From positions 6,014,001 through 6,078,000 of the forward strand of contig OU612071.1 in the NCBI GenBank assembly GCA_914767715.1: DNA of 64,000 bases, written 5' to 3'. The notes under the pieces were generated by a model, which had not been told where the DNA came from, searched no databases, and saw only the letters and a program-made list of their open reading frames with translations. This document shows, piece by piece, positions 50,262 to 60,630 of this stretch. The DNA comes from Membranipora membranacea (Eukaryota > Bryozoa > Gymnolaemata > Cheilostomatida > Membraniporidae). Both the position numbers and the translations under genes were made by a program. Position 1 is the stretch's first letter, and every line of letters begins with the position of its first letter.

Positions 50262-50488
50262 AGCTTGATGATGTTCATCAATCAAAATAGCTATTAGCCT
50301 TCATGACATGTTTATGTTATATCCATCAACTTGACAGTGTGACAGGTTGGCCATAGTCAAGAATTTTATATCTTTAATAATATGCAACATTATAGCATTG
50401 AGCCAAGGAGGCTAATTGATACTGGGCGTGTAATTCATCAACAAGTTGAAACTGTTTTTGGCATATTTCCAATTCATACATTCTGTAG
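50262..50488 (+). repeat. Q block copy 4, frame broken
   Basis: Single-base losses around 50343-50350 ('gtgacaggttggccatag') destroy the 64-codon frame. The block is cut at about 50488 by the start of RING stub 3. Confidence 0.7.
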
Positions 50489-50538
50489 AATAGATTGCAC
50501 TCCAGAAATTCTTCTTATCTTTCAGTAGACTCGGCCAT
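50489..50538 (-). pseudogene. RING-exon stub 3 (nonsense at codon 8)
   Basis: The ATG at 50536-50538 is followed by AESTER and then TAA where TRIM1/2 have Glu. The match continues for about 8 more codons (EEFLEC) before being lost. A P block follows upstream with TATAAATG changed to CATAAATG. Confidence 0.75.
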
Positions 50539-50567
50539 TTTTTTGCTATATTATTCAAGTCTAACTG

Positions 50568-50776
50568 CAGGCTACTGTGAAGCACAATAAAATGTTGTAC
50601 GTGACAATCTCCTCTCTGCATTCATAAATGCAGATAGGCTGTGACACTATGGCATTCCTCTGAGATAAGCGTATTGCATAAACCTGATAACACTGCTTGC
50701 TCTTTATGTCACAATGCAAACAAAACTGATAATATCCGCTTCAAAGTTCACATAAAAGGGGATTTCTCAGCTTGAG
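50568..50776 (-). repeat. P block copy upstream of RING stub 3
   Basis: Same layout as the other P blocks. The palindrome centre is mutated (CTGCATTCATAAATGCAG), which removes one of the two TATA readings. Confidence 0.72.
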
Positions 50777-50894
50777 ATTAACCAAAAATGAATGTAGCAA
50801 GCCGTTAGTGAAGTACAAGGAAATACTGATCAGACAACCGTTGCAAATAAACGTGATATACTGGCTCAAACTTCACACAAAAGGGGATTTCTCA

Positions 50895-51200
50895 GCTTGA
50901 TGATGTTCATCAATCAAAATAGCAAGCCCTCATGACATGTTTATGTTATATCCATCAACTTGGCATTGTGAACAGGCTGCGCCACAGTCAAGAATTTTGT
51001 ATCTTTAATACTATGCGACATGTTAGCATTGAGCCAAGGAAGCTTATTGATACTGGGCGTATAATTCATCAACAAGTTGAAACTGTTTTTGGCATATTTC
51101 CAATTCATACATTCTGTAACAAGTGAGCAACAGGATCTTGCTTACTCGATGATAACATACTGCGGGTATTAACCTTGCTCTATCATTTCTTTTGTCTAGC
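50895..51200 (+). repeat. Q block copy 5 with 64-codon ORF (50932-51126)
   Basis: Frame intact; nearly the same as copy 1 at 45.5 kb (shared LGIVNRLRHSQEFCIF). Confidence 0.6.
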
Positions 51201-51202
51201 AC

Positions 51203-51635
51203 AATATTTGAGTGGCAAAGATCACAAAATTAATTACTAAGAAAACTAAAAAAGAGATATATTTGGCTCCTATTCTTGTCTTTACAAGACAATTGTCTTA
51301 AGAAAAAAGTCTTTGTATAGAATAGATTGCGGGGTGGGGGGGGGCAAATTCCAATAATCCAACACTAATAAAAGTGTGGGATCTTAGCCAGATTTTAAAG
51401 GCACCTGATCGGTTAGTTTCAACTTTTGACATCACTAATGGTGGATGGCTGGGAAGAAGATACTCCCTACATTTGAGAGCTCATATAACTCCATGCAAAG
51501 ATACTGGCTAGATGTTTTGATGCCACAACGCATTTTTAGATTTTTGAATGGCGGCGCTGCTGGGCAAAGCCCAGCTGTGTCAGGATGCATACAGAGGACA
51601 GCTTGTTGTTTGTCTACAATAGACGACATCTGACA
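51203..51635. repeat. F block copy 2
   Basis: Matches 46795-47200. It holds a 62-codon plus-strand frame (51445-51633) that is broken in copy 1, so a coding role is doubtful. Confidence 0.72.
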
Positions 51636-51701
51636 CTTTTCTGTGCCCTGTTTTAAATAAGAGTTATCCCCTCCTGTCGAACACAAATTTGTCATGGCTT
51701 A

Positions 51702-52376
51702 TCATGTAGCCTGTGCTAAATTTGCAGAAATAACATCCATTGGGGTAGGGTAAGGGTCCAGCCCTGCAAGTAAGTTATACCTCATCATAAGAACTTTCAC
51801 ATATCTGCAAATCTGAGCATGTATGATAAAGTTATTGAATGCAACAGTGTATCGTGCACCCTGATCACTGTCAATAGCTCTACTACCGCATACATCAAAG
51901 GATGGTTTATAGCATTCATTACGCGACCACAAATCACTATGTAGAAACTGTTTATAAACAGTAAACAAAAGAGGGATGTCCCCAACCACAAGAACAGCTG
52001 ATTCATTCATATGTTTTGTTTTTAAAATGACATTCATTATTAACTTGCTCTCACTATCATAGATGCAAGAAATGCTTTGATCTTTGAATTTAATGAATTT
52101 GTAAAAAAAATACCAATCAATTATACCTGAATTCTTCTGATAACTTTGAGAAGCACTGACACATATTTGGGTAGCTGGAATGAGTTGATATACAGCCTCC
52201 TGTTTTTGCTGAGTGTATACTGATATGTGAACTTGTTTGGTAACCAACTATAGTACTGTGAACTGATCGCAGCAAAAATTCATGTTTAATTTCGGGTCAG
52301 ACCACTGCAAACAAAAACTGACCGAGCCATAAACTGAAATGCTGAAAATTGATGCCGCCAGTAGGATGAAATACAT
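51702..52376 (-). pseudogene. Small secreted-protein gene, copy 2 (full length, one nonsense codon)
   Basis: The ATG at 52374-52376 starts the same signal-peptide-like sequence as copy 1. A TAG at 52248-52250 replaces the Gln codon that copy 1 has after QFTVL. Beyond it the frame is open for 181 codons to a TGA at 51702-51704. It passes a possible short in-frame intron after QKNSG (GTATAATT...AAAG) and then a segment with MNESAVLVVGDIPLLF and SLDVCGSRAI-like spacing. Single Cys residues suggest an extracellular protein. Not recognised. Either this copy is dead or the stop is a polymorphism or an error. Confidence 0.5.
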
Positions 52377-52566
52377 GTGCAGATGATCCCGAAGTTGTTA
52401 GCCTAGAGCTTCATAAAGTCGCCGAGCAGACAGATTAGAATTCATTTGTGGTTTAATTTTTATTTTTAAGGCTCCACCCTTAATCCTTGCATATACGTCA
52501 ATCAGCCAAACTGTAATTTACTGTAATAAAACAGTCCTTTCAAGTTTCAACTTCAATATTGCCCCT

Positions 52567-52840
52567 TGTAGAACCCACAAACGTCGCAAACGTCAAAACG
52601 TCGCAATCTAGCGTTCCACTAACGTCGCAATCCCAAAAATGTCGCAACGAAGGGTTTTTTAAATGTCGCAAACCCACAAACGTCCCAATTTTTTAAACGT
52701 CGCAATGGCTCGAACCCACTAACGTCGCAAATGTCGCAACTCAATAAAAACGCCGAGTTGTCTCCTCGTTAGAGGCAATACGATTTGCTATGATTAGTGG
52801 ACAGGAGATACAAATTTCAAAACACTGTGGGGAATTGAAT
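52567..52840. repeat. Left TIR of the Ginger-type element
   Basis: Starts TGTAG. The outer 180 bp is dominated by 'acgtcgcaa'/'atgtcgcaa' units at irregular spacing. The inner part has 'acgatttgctatgattagtg' and 'ttcaaaacactgtgggg', matching the right TIR. Confidence 0.92.
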
Positions 52841-53933
52841 ATCAATGTTCAATTTTGAGTATTGATGAGTATTTTTCGTGTCATTTGAATCTTTTTTTTT
52901 TCACTCCACTTTCAGTGTCTTGTCACATCAGAATCCATTACTGCTACCATAAAAGGGATTGTTATGCTGTAATTTCATATGGATCCTAATCGGATATGGG
53001 TTTGTTGTTTGGCTCAGGGTGGCCCACTAGGCCGTACTGTTAGTACATATCTATATACTACACAAACTGACCTAAGTGTGAATTTGATCGACTTTCCATG
53101 GTTAAATGGCAGCAGGGGATCGACCCAGAAAACATTGAGCTGGCATAAATGGCTGCATTCATAAGCATCAATATCTCCGTTATTGCACTCATAGAGCGCC
53201 TTTAATATTAGGAGATTAATGTGTACTGATATCGATAACTGTTTGTGTTATTGGTTGAAGTCTCATGGTATTTATAGGTAGAGAGTATGAGATTAAGAGA
53301 AAAAACTGCTGGAAAACTGCCATGTCACATCATGAATTTGCCATAATAGACATCTAATAAGTGTAATAAGGCGTTAACCAACTATCGGAGTTGTGCCCTT
53401 TCTTTCTCGGAGGTGATAACTCATTCCATGTGATAACAGCTTATCAACATCTAGCAGATATATAGACATACAAGTCAAAATTTTTCAGCCCTGAACTAAG
53501 TGACTGGAAACTCCAAAGTATTGTACCATGGTATACACTCATTTGCATACTAACAGCCAATTGTATGGCTTTGGCTGCATACAAGAATCAATATTATTTG
53601 GATAACTAGCCTTGTATAGTTTTTTTCCCAAATTGCTGCCATTATCCTTGAGATTAACTGTTATTTGGCAATAATTTATTTGGAAGGTTGTGACATTACA
53701 ATTTCATATTTTTGGCTGCGTAGTGCAATCAACTTTATTTGATTTTGCGGAAGTGAGAATATAAACAGACATGATTGAGTAACGTATTTACAGTTAAAAA
53801 AAAGTATAGATGAGTTCTGCGTAAGTAAGTGTGTGACAAAAATATACTAATTTTAATATTGTGGTTATAATAAGTTCGTTAAATTTGTGCCTAGTAAAGA
53901 GTTCTGAAAATATGTACAATAAAAGGTATTACA

Positions 53934-54155
53934 TCAATATTTCTTCCAAAATATATCACTAACTACATACCATCCATTCCTTTCTGCCAACAAAACTAAC
54001 CAAGCGTTGTACCACGCGCTGTTGGATACAAGCCACCTATTGATCTCAATCATGAGCCCACTGTTTTTCCCGCTAGCTCGTGATATGGCTCCCACACTGG
54101 GTCGAATTACCGGCTGTTTGTGTGGATTCAACATACTTTCAAGCTGAGCATTCAT
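53934..54155 (-). other. Short frame overlapping the transposase stop (ATGA)
   Basis: A 73-codon frame starts in the sequence ATGA that also holds the TGA stop of the integrase-OTU frame. It encodes a Trp-rich segment (WLVSNSAWYNAWLVLLAERNGW). It is probably the continuation of the same protein after a one-base slip, but a separate product by frameshifting or reinitiation cannot be excluded. Confidence 0.4.
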
Positions 54156-56632
54156 ATAAATTGTTCCCTTGGTATGAAGACATCATTGATTAGAAAGTTC
54201 AGCTCATGCATTTTCCTCACCATACAAAATGTGAGAATATCTCCAGAAAGAGATAATTGAACAATGTTGTTAACGATATGATTTGGCAATGATAGTAAGG
54301 ATGGGCTGGGTCTTGTAACATACAATGATACGAACTCATACAATTCTTGCATCTCCAGCAACATCTCATATATTGTAAAGTTATTGTCAATAACCATAGT
54401 AAAGATAATTGTTAGAATTTCAACTGGAAGGTCTAACAAGTTCCCATTAACGTCTTCTGAGGCCTGTACAGCTGGCATGGGGCTTCGGGGCGTTACTGCT
54501 GGCTGCACCCTTGCTAGAGGAGTGACATCAACCTTGCTCTCTTTCTGAAGTTGTATCTGAGGTGATCTTGTTATCACAGTAACAATATCAGCCAAATCTT
54601 GTCCAAGTGCGACGTAATGTTCTCCGTTGTTTTCTGGTAAATGACCAAGGACAATATATGGTTCACTTGGTTCAAATACGTTTTGGCCATCAGGTCGTAT
54701 CAGAATATTTGCTTCTGTTGTAGTGGATAGAATGAGTATCTGGATACTCAGCATTTCTGCAAGTGCATGGATCACGATATGGTCACGATATGTCCCGTCT
54801 CTACCCATGGAAACGAGGTAATCTGCTGGTGAGATGCTGGACAAATGATGATGCCAAATTTTATTTTGTTGTTGGGCCAAGAATGGGTGAGGAAGTAAAT
54901 AGTTCACTACCTCAGAACGAAGTGATTCATGGTTTGACCCATTTGAACTGAGTTGGAAAGCAACTGCATGGAAGACGCAATTTCCGTCACCTATAGGGTC
55001 AAATATAACATTTAAACCATGCTCCGTTTCCAAGTTGTTGATCCGGTCATTATGATCCAGCGGTTTCGTTAGCTCACTTGCAATTTGACTCTCTTGCTGT
55101 TTGTTCTGAGTGTGATGTCTTTTACTGAAAACCAAGATCTCTGCATTATCTTTGTACAATCGTTTGTACTTGTAGAAATCAAGCATGCGTTCGATCACAA
55201 TGGCTTTTCTACACTTTTGTTTTGAGGTCACTCTGGACTTTTTAACAGGTACCCTTACCAAGACTTTATCATAAATGTCATAAACAGGAGTTTTCAGTGT
55301 CTTTTCCTGTCCCTTCATCATACATTTTGTGTAAACGCAAGTTGCCTGCCTAGCTTTCTGCTGAATTTCATTTGGGGTGAGAAAAGATCCACCATGCTTT
55401 GACCTGCCAAAGAACACCTCAAATGGAGACTGATTCCCTAAATCACGTTTGCGTCGATCATTCACCAATTTAAGATTGTCCTTCAATCCGTCAGCCCAGC
55501 ACAAAGAGTTACCTTTAAGAATGTCAAATGCAAACACACTCTTCAGCGTTCTGTGACTCCTCTAAACCTTTCCTTGGGATTGCGGATGATAGGGAGAGAT
55601 CTGTATGTGTTTGATTTTCCTGATTTTCAAAAGCTTGGTTACCTCCTCCTCAAATTCCTTTCCTTGGTCATTTTGAACAAGAAGAGGATCACCATAAGTG
55701 TCAAAGATATCCAACAGGGCGGCAGCCACCGATGAACTTGATTTACGCTGAAATGGCCTTGCCCAACAAAATCGGCTCATGACATCAAGAACTGTCAGGA
55801 TAGAGCGATACTCTTTGCCATCATTGGCCAGACAAGAATCAGAAGAATTATCAACCAAATCAATTTGAATCCTTTCCATAACCTGTTCAGCGGTGATTGG
55901 CGTGAATGGTGCTTTATTTGTAAAGGAAGTACGTGATTGGGTCTTGATGGAAATGCTCCGCAGATTTTCTTGGATGTTACCCTCAGATTTGCCGGCGAAT
56001 CTGCTCAAGCTTCAATGTATCTCTCTTGCCCCACAGCCTTTACCCTTGTAGAAGAGCTTTTCGTTAGCTTCTCCAGTTTGTTTTTGGTAAGAACTCTTTG
56101 ACCATCTATAAGCAAAACCAAATTGTTCGTCGGTTAAATGTAACAAAATTAACTTAGACCAAAGAAGACTACACAATAACACCCCGATAAATCCCAATAG
56201 ATTGGGTGTCAAATGTACCATGGAAGTTTGAGCTGTTACATTAGAACAATCGATGATGCTCGGATAAGGAAACCTTTGTTCAATTACCATTTTAATAGGA
56301 TTTGTTCCCTCCCAAAGTAAAATAGGATAACTCATTACTGTAGAGTTTGATCAATGGTACAAAAACCTGTGTTCCTAGACAATAGTGTGTGCCATGTGTA
56401 TATTTTGTATTAACTGACCTATGAACAATACAGGGACAGCCCCTTTCACTGAGTATCTGTGTCTGTTGCGATAAAATTTCCGTGGGACCGCCAACTGTTC
56501 TTTAGTCCTCTCATTGACAGGAACATTGAACTCCTCTGTGATCATTGCAATCAAAAGATCATATTCTTCCTCGCTTAGTGTTTTGATGGATCTTGGCCCA
56601 CGTGCAGATGTTCTGTGAACTTCTATCAGAAC
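54152..56632 (-). pseudogene. Integrase-OTU-F-box transposase of the Ginger-type element (broken)
   Basis: Exon A 56419-56632 (EEEYDLLIAMITEEFN, YRNRHRYSV), GT-AG intron, then exon B from 56105. Exon B starts with a GQRVLTKNKLEKL segment, followed by a frameshift near 56005. The integrase core runs from there: first Asp in ERIQIDLVD, second Asp in VQNDQGKEF, then YHPQSQGKV and a TAG (55562-55564) exactly at the catalytic Glu codon, resuming RSHRTLK. The frame stays open for 461 codons past 55537: QSPFEVFFGR and YDKVLVRVP (integrase C-terminal part), then an OTU domain with GDGNC (Cys187 of this frame) and EHYVAL (His307). Two F-box-like stretches follow (DLPVEILTIIF, SLPNHIVNNIV...SGDIL). The OTU active-site residues are intact. 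The HHCC zinc finger before the core is degraded. Confidence 0.88.
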
Positions 56633-56808
56633 CTAACAATTATATTGATTTATTCAGTAGGTGTTTAAGCAACTCACTGCTCTCATCATGCACACATTTA
56701 TGTCTCCTCAAATCCCTGAGTCAATCAAACATTCCACGCTATTTTAAATCACATGTAGTGTTTAAGATATGTTTCCAAAAATTTAATGAATCACCATATA
56801 GCCCCCAC

Positions 56809-56957
56809 AAGCACTAACTGTACTTGCTAGAAAATAAAGAGTGGCCAAGTTACAACCCGTAAAAAATAGATCATGGTTTTTAGGGTCAAACCAGTACTGA
56901 AGATCAGGATTATGGGTTACGTGTGATATGTAAGGACGGCTAAGTCCAGGCTTGCAG
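56809..56957 (-). other. Possible upstream exon of the transposase
   Basis: Bounded by an acceptor (CTATGCAG) and a donor (GCA then AGTACAG, or A then GTACAG). It encodes KYYCKPGLSRPYISHVTHNPD and DPKNHDLFFTGCNLATLYF. It has a good protein-like composition but its phase does not join exon A cleanly, and I recognise no domain. Confidence 0.35.
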
Positions 56958-59419
56958 TAATATTTCACAACTGCATAGAAGTTAAATTAATGATCAATAG
57001 AATTTAAGTACTTACATAAAATATCGATAAATACCAGAATATTCTCATATTGCTGTGGTTGAGAATCAGCAAAACCTACAAAAAATGATAGTTGATGATT
57101 GAAAGACATTTTCAAGCTGTTGATAGGCGATGAAAACCTTTACCAGTTGCCACTCTGTAACCTAAAAATTTGACTCTATGCATATATTTGTATATATATA
57201 TCACATAAATAAATTCATAAATATATAGGCATATTTATGTGATATTGGCGCTGGCTGACCATCACGTTATATTCATTTATTACTATGGATAATAAGTAGG
57301 CTAAGGCTACAGCAGATCTTTTCAGCTCTTTTTATTTTATTTGTTGCACCCTCCCCTAGACTGAATAAGTAGTAGGCATCCTACTGTGTGTCTAGGCGGA
57401 AGAGATAGATACTAGCTGACTAGATAGACAAATGCAGGTTACATTTTAAGAGGGTGTTGGTGCTTTGGGTACCCAGGTATAGTTGAGCTGCAAAATTCTT
57501 CAATCTATATCATTACTAAACAAGCAATGCATGATGTCTCAAATTAATTTATCTGCTGGTTGCTTAGCCTGTCTTGACAAGCTTTGTTGGAGGGTTTAAC
57601 GATTCCCTATCGTTAGACTTTCAGCTTAGGGGATTTATGACTTGGGATTTTGACTGACTAACTCAGACTATTGTCGATCAATATATAACTTTATTGACGA
57701 GCTTTTACTGAGATTACAACCGTTAAATCTATAAGAGATTAACACAAACAATGACAATGTGACTATGTATGAACGCATTACACAGTTCTCAAAAAGTTAA
57801 ATTTATACTCTTACTTTACAACTTTTAAAATAAAGTGTTACTTCCAATTGTAAAATAGTAAGGACTGTCAAACGCATCAATCCTGATGCCAAATTAAGCC
57901 TTTACACAATTCAGGGTATATATATAATATAATTAATCATTGAATGAGGAATGCAGGTTACAATAAAATAATAAGGTTAATATTCATACATTTTGCCTTC
58001 TCTCCTTTAAACTTTCAAAACTGTCTGAGTTTATTTGCTAATGAACTGAGTGCACTGACTCATAAAAGAACACTGAAACTTTACTTTACTGAAGTTTCAC
58101 CATATGCATGGAACACACCAACACAAAGACCAGGGCGGGACCAAATCCCCCCAGACCAATGACAGAGAGCCAACGCCCCATAAAGATGTTGGGAGGTGGC
58201 CAGAAGTCGCAATAAATACACTCCTCCGACACAATACTGCACCCTGGATCCCCTGTTTGAAGAGTAAATTACTCTATTGTTCCCCGAAATTGGACTGAAC
58301 CTAGTCCTGCAGATGGGACAACTAGCTGGGAGTTAAAACGAGTCTCCAGTTGAAGCTGGTGAAACAAAAGAAGTTTTAATTTGACACACAATACAGCGTT
58401 TGTTATGTAATGAATTTTTTTGTGTTTATGTTGAGCTGATGAGTATCTTTACAGAGGGGTTCCCCCTCCTACCAGCAATGCTTATAAGGACAGGCTACTG
58501 TTGGACATGCTTTTGCAGGATGTAGCAATTTGAAGATTTCTCTTTCAGAGAGTAAACAATAACAAATCAATAAAATTTAATAGGACAAAGGATCCCATAA
58601 TGCAATTCTCTGGAATTCCCAAAGTATATTGGGCTAAATAGAATTTGACTTGATTTGTTTATGGAAACCCATATTTTTCATACTATTTAAACAAAGCCAT
58701 TATTAACAATGAACCGCTGGGTCACAAAGCAATATCAATTTCCGTAAATATGCAATTCAACTATCATTGACCTGCAGTCGACAGTCTCTTGTCCATAACT
58801 CAAATTTCTTCCACATGGATTTGAGTTTACTAACAGCATTGAGCTACAACCTGTCGTGGTCAATTCAAACTTTTATTAGACTGCAAAAACTGAGAGCAAC
58901 AAGCTCAAAATCTTGTTCAAAGTTGCTCTCTGGATTGCAGTATAATAAAAACACCATGACTATTACTCAATTCAGTGTCGTATATTCACCACCAGCTGTT
59001 GTACGCTAATGGTTCATATGTGACCTGTTAAGGTTTTATTATCATAAAGTCTATATGGAAAACAAAAAGTTGAATTTTGGGAATGACGTAAAATTGCCTA
59101 TTCTATATTTATAAAGGGAAATTCATAAAGAGATGGAGCGATTTATGCATAAATTATTTAACATTTTTCCCAATTTCTGATATTTCAAGTAGTGCAAACA
59201 ACCTCATAACAACTTTTGAGCATAGCATCTATCAAACATGACAGTATATTTAAAGCTTGACATATATGCAGATACTCACCTTACTTGTGCTTAATTTTGA
59301 TAAGCATCCTGTATGAGACAGCAGTAATGAGTTCTGAAGGAACAATTTCTATCGTGATCCTAGGATTTCAAATTTTTTTCTCTTATGCGACTTGGTACAC
59401 TATCTTCAATATTTCAACT
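56958..59419. other. Non-coding or unresolved inner part of the Ginger-type element
   Basis: No further transposase exons could be defined. A frame at 57944-58162 and one at 58767-59009 (both plus strand) show no motif. An AT-rich inverted repeat lies at 57181-57245 ('atatcacataaataaattca' region). Confidence 0.45.
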
Positions 59420-59693
59420 CCCACAGTGTTTTGAAGTTTGTATGCTCCTGTCCACTAATCACATCAAATCGTATTCATCGATTTGCATCTAACGAGGAGA
59501 CAACTTGACGTTTTGGTTGAGTTGCGACATTTGCGACGTTAGTGTTTTGAGCTATTGCGACGTTTAAAAAATTGCGACGTTTGTGGGTTTGTGACGTTTA
59601 AAAAACCCTTCGTTGCGACATTTTTCGGATTGCGACGTTAGTGGAATGCTAGATTGCGATGTTTCGACGTTTGCGACGTTTGTGGGTTCTACA
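59420..59693. repeat. Right TIR of the Ginger-type element
   Basis: Reverse complement of the left TIR with scattered differences and small indels; ends CTACA. The repeated unit reads 'ttgcgacgt' here. Confidence 0.92.
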
Positions 59694-60608
59694 GACCCCT
59701 TACTTGAATTTTCAAAGCTTGTTAATGCAGAGCAGTAAAGCTGCTTCAATCCACACTTAGTCTATAAGAAGATCGGGATAATCTTGGTACATGCAGTCAG
59801 ACAGTGCTCAGTAAAATTCGGAGGTACATAAACAGCACACACTTTTTGTTGCCAATATGTCTCATATAAGAAAATATGTTGTCATGAAGTGCAAATGGAA
59901 ATGGTTTACATTTTATACTGCGCTGTCAAATCGCAACGACTGCCAGTGCTGGAATCCAACAAAGATCACTACCTGCTCAAGTTGTTGAAACACAACAACG
60001 AGCCAATGAATAAATTTCTAGAAATGTTGTACTATCTAGAAAGACTCTTATATTGATTATTAGTATTATCAATATGATATAATTAAAATGTTGACATAAA
60101 GCCTTGTGGGTATCAAAAGATTCAGTTTATATCGAAAGTGAATAATGAGATAAAACTTAGAGCCAAAAACGTTCAGATGGGGTGGTGTTGGTGAAGTTTT
60201 TAGCTGTAGATTGCTCTATTCTGTAAAATTATTATTGTTATGTAAATAAACAATGTTTGACCATTCAATCTTATGATTATTTAGCAAGAAAACCGCCGAG
60301 ATTGTGAATGTTGTGTTTTAAAATAATAATTTACGGTGTTTCCAAATTATGATAACTTATTATGACTATTGTATGCCGTCTATAGAATATGATGAAGCTA
60401 TGACAGTCCACTAAACTCCGAATTGAGATGTATGTAGGCCCACGCCACCACATCAAAACAGCACTTTTTGAAGTACCATTCTATCACAAAAGTATGCAAA
60501 GCGAAAGCAGATATAATATATATAAGCTCAGTGTCAGGCCCAAGGTGAAACAACATTAGCTAATGCTCACTCCAATGGTTTGTGCAAAAGCTTCAGGTGT
60601 CATACAAT

Positions 60609-60630
60609 AACCCCCCCCCCCCCCCCCCCC
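60609..60630. repeat. Poly-C homopolymer
   Basis: About 22 consecutive C. Length is likely variable or uncertain in the assembly. Confidence 0.95.

Larger units (their letters stand above)
45400..52560. repeat. Segmental duplication array made from the TRIM 5' region and a neighbouring small gene
   Basis: At least four kinds of block recur in the same orientation: P (TRIM promoter), Q (64-codon ORF block), F ('ctgggaagaagatactccct' block) and D/E (signal-peptide gene plus 'cgccgagcagacagatt' flank). Order Q-F-E-D at 46480-47830 repeats at 50895-52560. G-stub-P-Q units recur at 47835-49070 and 49350-50488. Similarity by eye is about 90-97 percent, so the array is young. It sits directly upstream of TRIM2 and ends at the Ginger-like transposon. 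Confidence 0.9.
52567..59693. mobile_element. Ginger-type DNA transposon, 7.1 kb, integrase-OTU
   Basis: The terminal inverted repeats are about 260 bp: 52567 to about 52840 and about 59420-59693. They begin TGTAGAACCCACAAACGTCG and end with its complement. The TIRs carry eight or so 'acgtcgcaa' repeats and a common inner block 'gattagtggacaggag'. The inside encodes, on the minus strand, an integrase of retroviral/Gypsy type fused to an OTU protease. Known: Ginger elements combine TGTNR termini with a Gypsy-like integrase, and some carry OTU, PHD or YqaJ domains. A clean 4-bp duplication is not seen; CCCCT occurs on both sides but 2 bp off the right end. The copy is inactive by frameshift and nonsense. 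Confidence 0.85.

Noticed and set aside
45400-52560. CRISPR-like or satellite array
   Set aside because: Repeats are kilobase-sized mosaic duplications of gene parts in an animal genome, not short regularly spaced repeats.
58104-58298. Possible second LINE fragment near 58.1 kb
   Set aside because: A faint resemblance of the phrase around PYAWNTP to RT C-termini is too short, and there are many stops around it.
52567-59693. Maverick/Polinton element (also has a retroviral-type integrase and long TIRs)
   Set aside because: It is too short, has no polymerase B, packaging ATPase or capsid genes, and the TGTAG ends and OTU fusion fit Ginger better.
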